NCBI RefSeq assembly: GCF_019649015.1
Contig: NZ_BLPI01000001.1
Coordinates: forward strand, 372,001 to 436,000
Origin: Agarivorans litoreus
Lineage (GTDB): Bacteria > Pseudomonadota > Gammaproteobacteria > Enterobacterales > Celerinatantimonadaceae
Direction: 5' to 3'
Length of the DNA stretch: 64,000 nt
In this document: positions 62,040-64,000 of the stretch, piece by piece
How positions within the stretch are numbered: position 1 is the stretch's first letter
Layout: each line of letters begins with the position of its first letter
Made by a program: the position numbers and the translations under genes
Notes under the pieces: model-generated
Databases searched by the model: none
What the model saw: the letters and a program-made list of their open reading frames with translations, nothing else
What the model was told of the DNA's origin: nothing

Positions 62040-63999
62040 AAGAAGTAGAAGTAGAAGCATTACCTAATAAATAACGCTGATAAAACTCATCTTTGGGAAC
62101 GGGCTTGGCAAATATGTAGCCCTGTAAGTAGTCGCACGCTACGTTCAACACATGCTGTCGTTGTTGCTCTGTTTCCACCCCTTCAGCAACCACTTTTAGC
62201 CCTAAATGATGAGCCATCGTTACTATGGCTTTGACTAGCGCTACACTATCATCATCGAAGGTTAGGTGCTGAATAAACGAGCGGTCTATTTTTAGTAAAT
62301 CGATATCTAGTTGCTGTAGATAGGACAAGGAAGAATAGCCTACACCAAAGTCATCAATTGCAACATCAAAGCCACGTTGCTGCAATCGAGCCAGCTGTTC
62401 TTGGATCGTATCATCAGTCTCCATCAACACATTTTCGGTAATCTCAATCATAATGCTGTGAGCTGGAACCTCATGCAAAGCTATGGCGTGTATCCAATCA
62501 TCTATCCACTTACCGCCATCATTAAATTGGGAAGGAGAGGTATTTACACTAATTTGAATATCATCAAGCCCTTGCTTATACCATTGAGAAACCGTAGCAA
62601 CTGTTTGCTGCATTACCCATTGGCTAATCTCGCGAATCAGCCCGGCCTCTTCCGCCACATGAATAAATTCATCAGGTCCAACAACTCCCCGCTGTGGATG
62701 ATTCCAACGTAATAAGGCTTCGGCTTTTTTAACCTTACAGTCATTATCAAGGTACTCTAAAGCAGTAATCGGTTGGTAATAAAGTTCGAACTGTTGCTCT
62801 TTTAAAGCGGTGCGTAACTCTTCCAGTAAACGCCGCTTCTGTTGCGCTTCTACTTGCATATCTGACGAAAAGAATTGATAACAATTTCGACCACGACTTT
62901 TTGATACATACATCGCCTGATCAGCGTGTTTTACCAACGCTTCTACACTATCACCATCCAGTGGAGAAAAAGCGATACCAATACTGCCACTAACATGAGC
63001 GGCTTCTGTTTTTATGGTGAAACGCTTGGCTAAGCCTTGTAATAAGGTCTCAGCAATATTAGCTACTCTTGCCTGCTCGCTTACCCCTTCAATCACAATA
63101 GTGAATTCGTCTCCTCCCAAACGAGCAACCGTATCTTGCTCGCGCACACAACGTAAGATCCGCTGTCCAGCTTGACTTAATAAAACGTCACCATAATCAT
63201 GACCCAAGGTATCGTTAATCTCTTTAAAGCCGTCTAAATCAATAAAGATCAGTGCAAATTCAATTTTCTCTTTAACTAAAGTTTGTAGTTTTTCATAGAA
63301 AAAATGACGGTTAGGCAAACCTGTGAGACCGTCGGTATAGGCATATTGCAATAGTTGCTGATTAGCTTCCTCTAGCTCTTGGGTTCGCAGCCTTACTTGC
63401 TGCTCTAACATACGCTCACGCAGTTCAATCGTCTCTAACATGCCATTAAAGCACTCGGTAAGGTTGGCTACCTCATCGTCGCTAGATTGCTGAGCGCGCA
63501 AACTATAATCATTGGATGCCGTTACGCGCTCGGCAACATCTGATAAATGCAATAAAGGGCGCAAAAAACCACGTTTTAAAAACAACGAAAAAGACAAACT
63601 TAAGCCAAACGTAATCACCAACAGCACGGCTAAAAACTGACCATAAAATCCAATTCGTTGGTCTATGTAACTGTCATTTGCCAGCACTGTAAGCGCACCA
63701 TAAACTTGCTCATCAAGGATAAGTAAACTGCTTACCTCTATCAGGTCATCGGCTTCTTTTGCTAACTCTTCTTGGTAGCTATCGCTTTCTACCACTGCCA
63801 AATTTTGCTGCTCGGTATCAGTAATAGCTGCTCTAATTACGCTTTCACGTAACAACAATGAAGAAATCATCTCCTGCATGGCTTCTTTGTCATCAAACAA
63901 CAAAGCGGCTGTAATGTTGGGCGACAAGGTATCGGCTATATTTTGCAAGCTTTGAGTCTGCTCTCGCTTGGCACTTACAAATTCGTAGGCACTTAACAC
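62038..63999 (-). CDS. GGDEF-EAL c-di-GMP protein with CHASE8 sensor (5' truncated)
   Basis: 653 aa within the window; the first membrane segment is cut off by the window end, so the apparent GTG start is not the real one. Order: periplasmic CHASE8-like sensor (1-120), membrane helix (VLLVITFGLSLSFSLFL), HAMP, GGDEF domain with intact RLGGDEF, EAL domain with intact EALLRW, IEITENVL, DDFGVGYSS and EGVE. Both c-di-GMP synthesis and hydrolysis signatures are present. Convergent with gsk. Confidence 0.93.
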   Translation of the reverse strand: MLSAYEFVSAKREQTQSLQNIADTLSPNITAALLFDDKEAMQEMISSLLLRESVIRAAITDTEQQNLAVVESDSYQEELAKEADDLIEVSSLLILDEQVYGALTVLANDSYIDQRIGFYGQFLAVLLVITFGLSLSFSLFLKRGFLRPLLHLSDVAERVTASNDYSLRAQQSSDDEVANLTECFNGMLETIELRERMLEQQVRLRTQELEEANQQLLQYAYTDGLTGLPNRHFFYEKLQTLVKEKIEFALIFIDLDGFKEINDTLGHDYGDVLLSQAGQRILRCVREQDTVARLGGDEFTIVIEGVSEQARVANIAETLLQGLAKRFTIKTEAAHVSGSIGIAFSPLDGDSVEALVKHADQAMYVSKSRGRNCYQFFSSDMQVEAQQKRRLLEELRTALKEQQFELYYQPITALEYLDNDCKVKKAEALLRWNHPQRGVVGPDEFIHVAEEAGLIREISQWVMQQTVATVSQWYKQGLDDIQISVNTSPSQFNDGGKWIDDWIHAIALHEVPAHSIMIEITENVLMETDDTIQEQLARLQQRGFDVAIDDFGVGYSSLSYLQQLDIDLLKIDRSFIQHLTFDDDSVALVKAIVTMAHHLGLKVVAEGVETEQQRQHVLNVACDYLQGYIFAKPVPKDEFYQRYLLGNASTSTS

Positions 64000-64000
64000 C

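Overview
This is a 64 kb chromosomal window from a marine Gammaproteobacterium. The gene families (alginate lyases, KdgM porins, NhaD, OMPLA, PrkA/YeaH/SpoVR, Gsk, PEP-CTERM protein) point to an Alteromonadales-type polysaccharide degrader, probably close to Agarivorans. That placement is inferred from gene content only. No rRNA, tRNA or CRISPR array was seen.

Layout. 0-8 kb: DUF2959 lipoprotein, deaminase, an exported alginate-lyase-family enzyme with a KdgM porin, DUF4174 and PEP-CTERM proteins, and a MalS-like alpha-amylase. 8-16 kb: leuC-leuD plus a citramalate/isopropylmalate synthase without leuB, rof, a DEAD-box helicase and small enzymes. 16.6-34.9 kb: an alginate utilisation locus, interrupted by a MITE, a tandem outer-membrane phospholipase gene and an acetyltransferase gene. 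35-43 kb: LysR, AcuI, a porin relic, a lipase/exported-protein pair, an ISL3 element, a symporter and a candidate sRNA. 43-54 kb: prkA-yeaH-spoVR, nhaD, a degenerate GGDEF protein, csdAE and LysR. 54-64 kb: a second symporter with its DUF4212 subunit, an IS256 element, a porin, trmK, gsk and a GGDEF/EAL protein cut by the window edge.

How the alginate genes fit together. KdgM porins admit oligo-alginate, the exported PF05426 lyase can act in the periplasm, and an SSS symporter carries oligomers across the inner membrane. Two cytoplasmic PL17 lyases cut them to unsaturated monomer; KdgF promotes its opening to DEH; an SDR probably reduces DEH to KDG; KdgK and Eda finish to pyruvate and glyceraldehyde-3-phosphate. 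A short palindrome with the GntR/FadR signature TNGTNNNACNA (typically TTGTAATACAA) lies upstream of almost every one of these genes, and a GntR/FCD regulator is encoded among them. Two further units, a duplicated-LamG lipoprotein and a 28-codon membrane ORF, carry the same box and look like undescribed members of the regulon.

Most noteworthy: a single polypeptide with two complete OMPLA (PldA) barrels, in which the first copy has the catalytic Ser replaced by Ala at the exact homologous position while the second keeps His-Ser-Asn, so it looks like a covalent pseudo-dimer.
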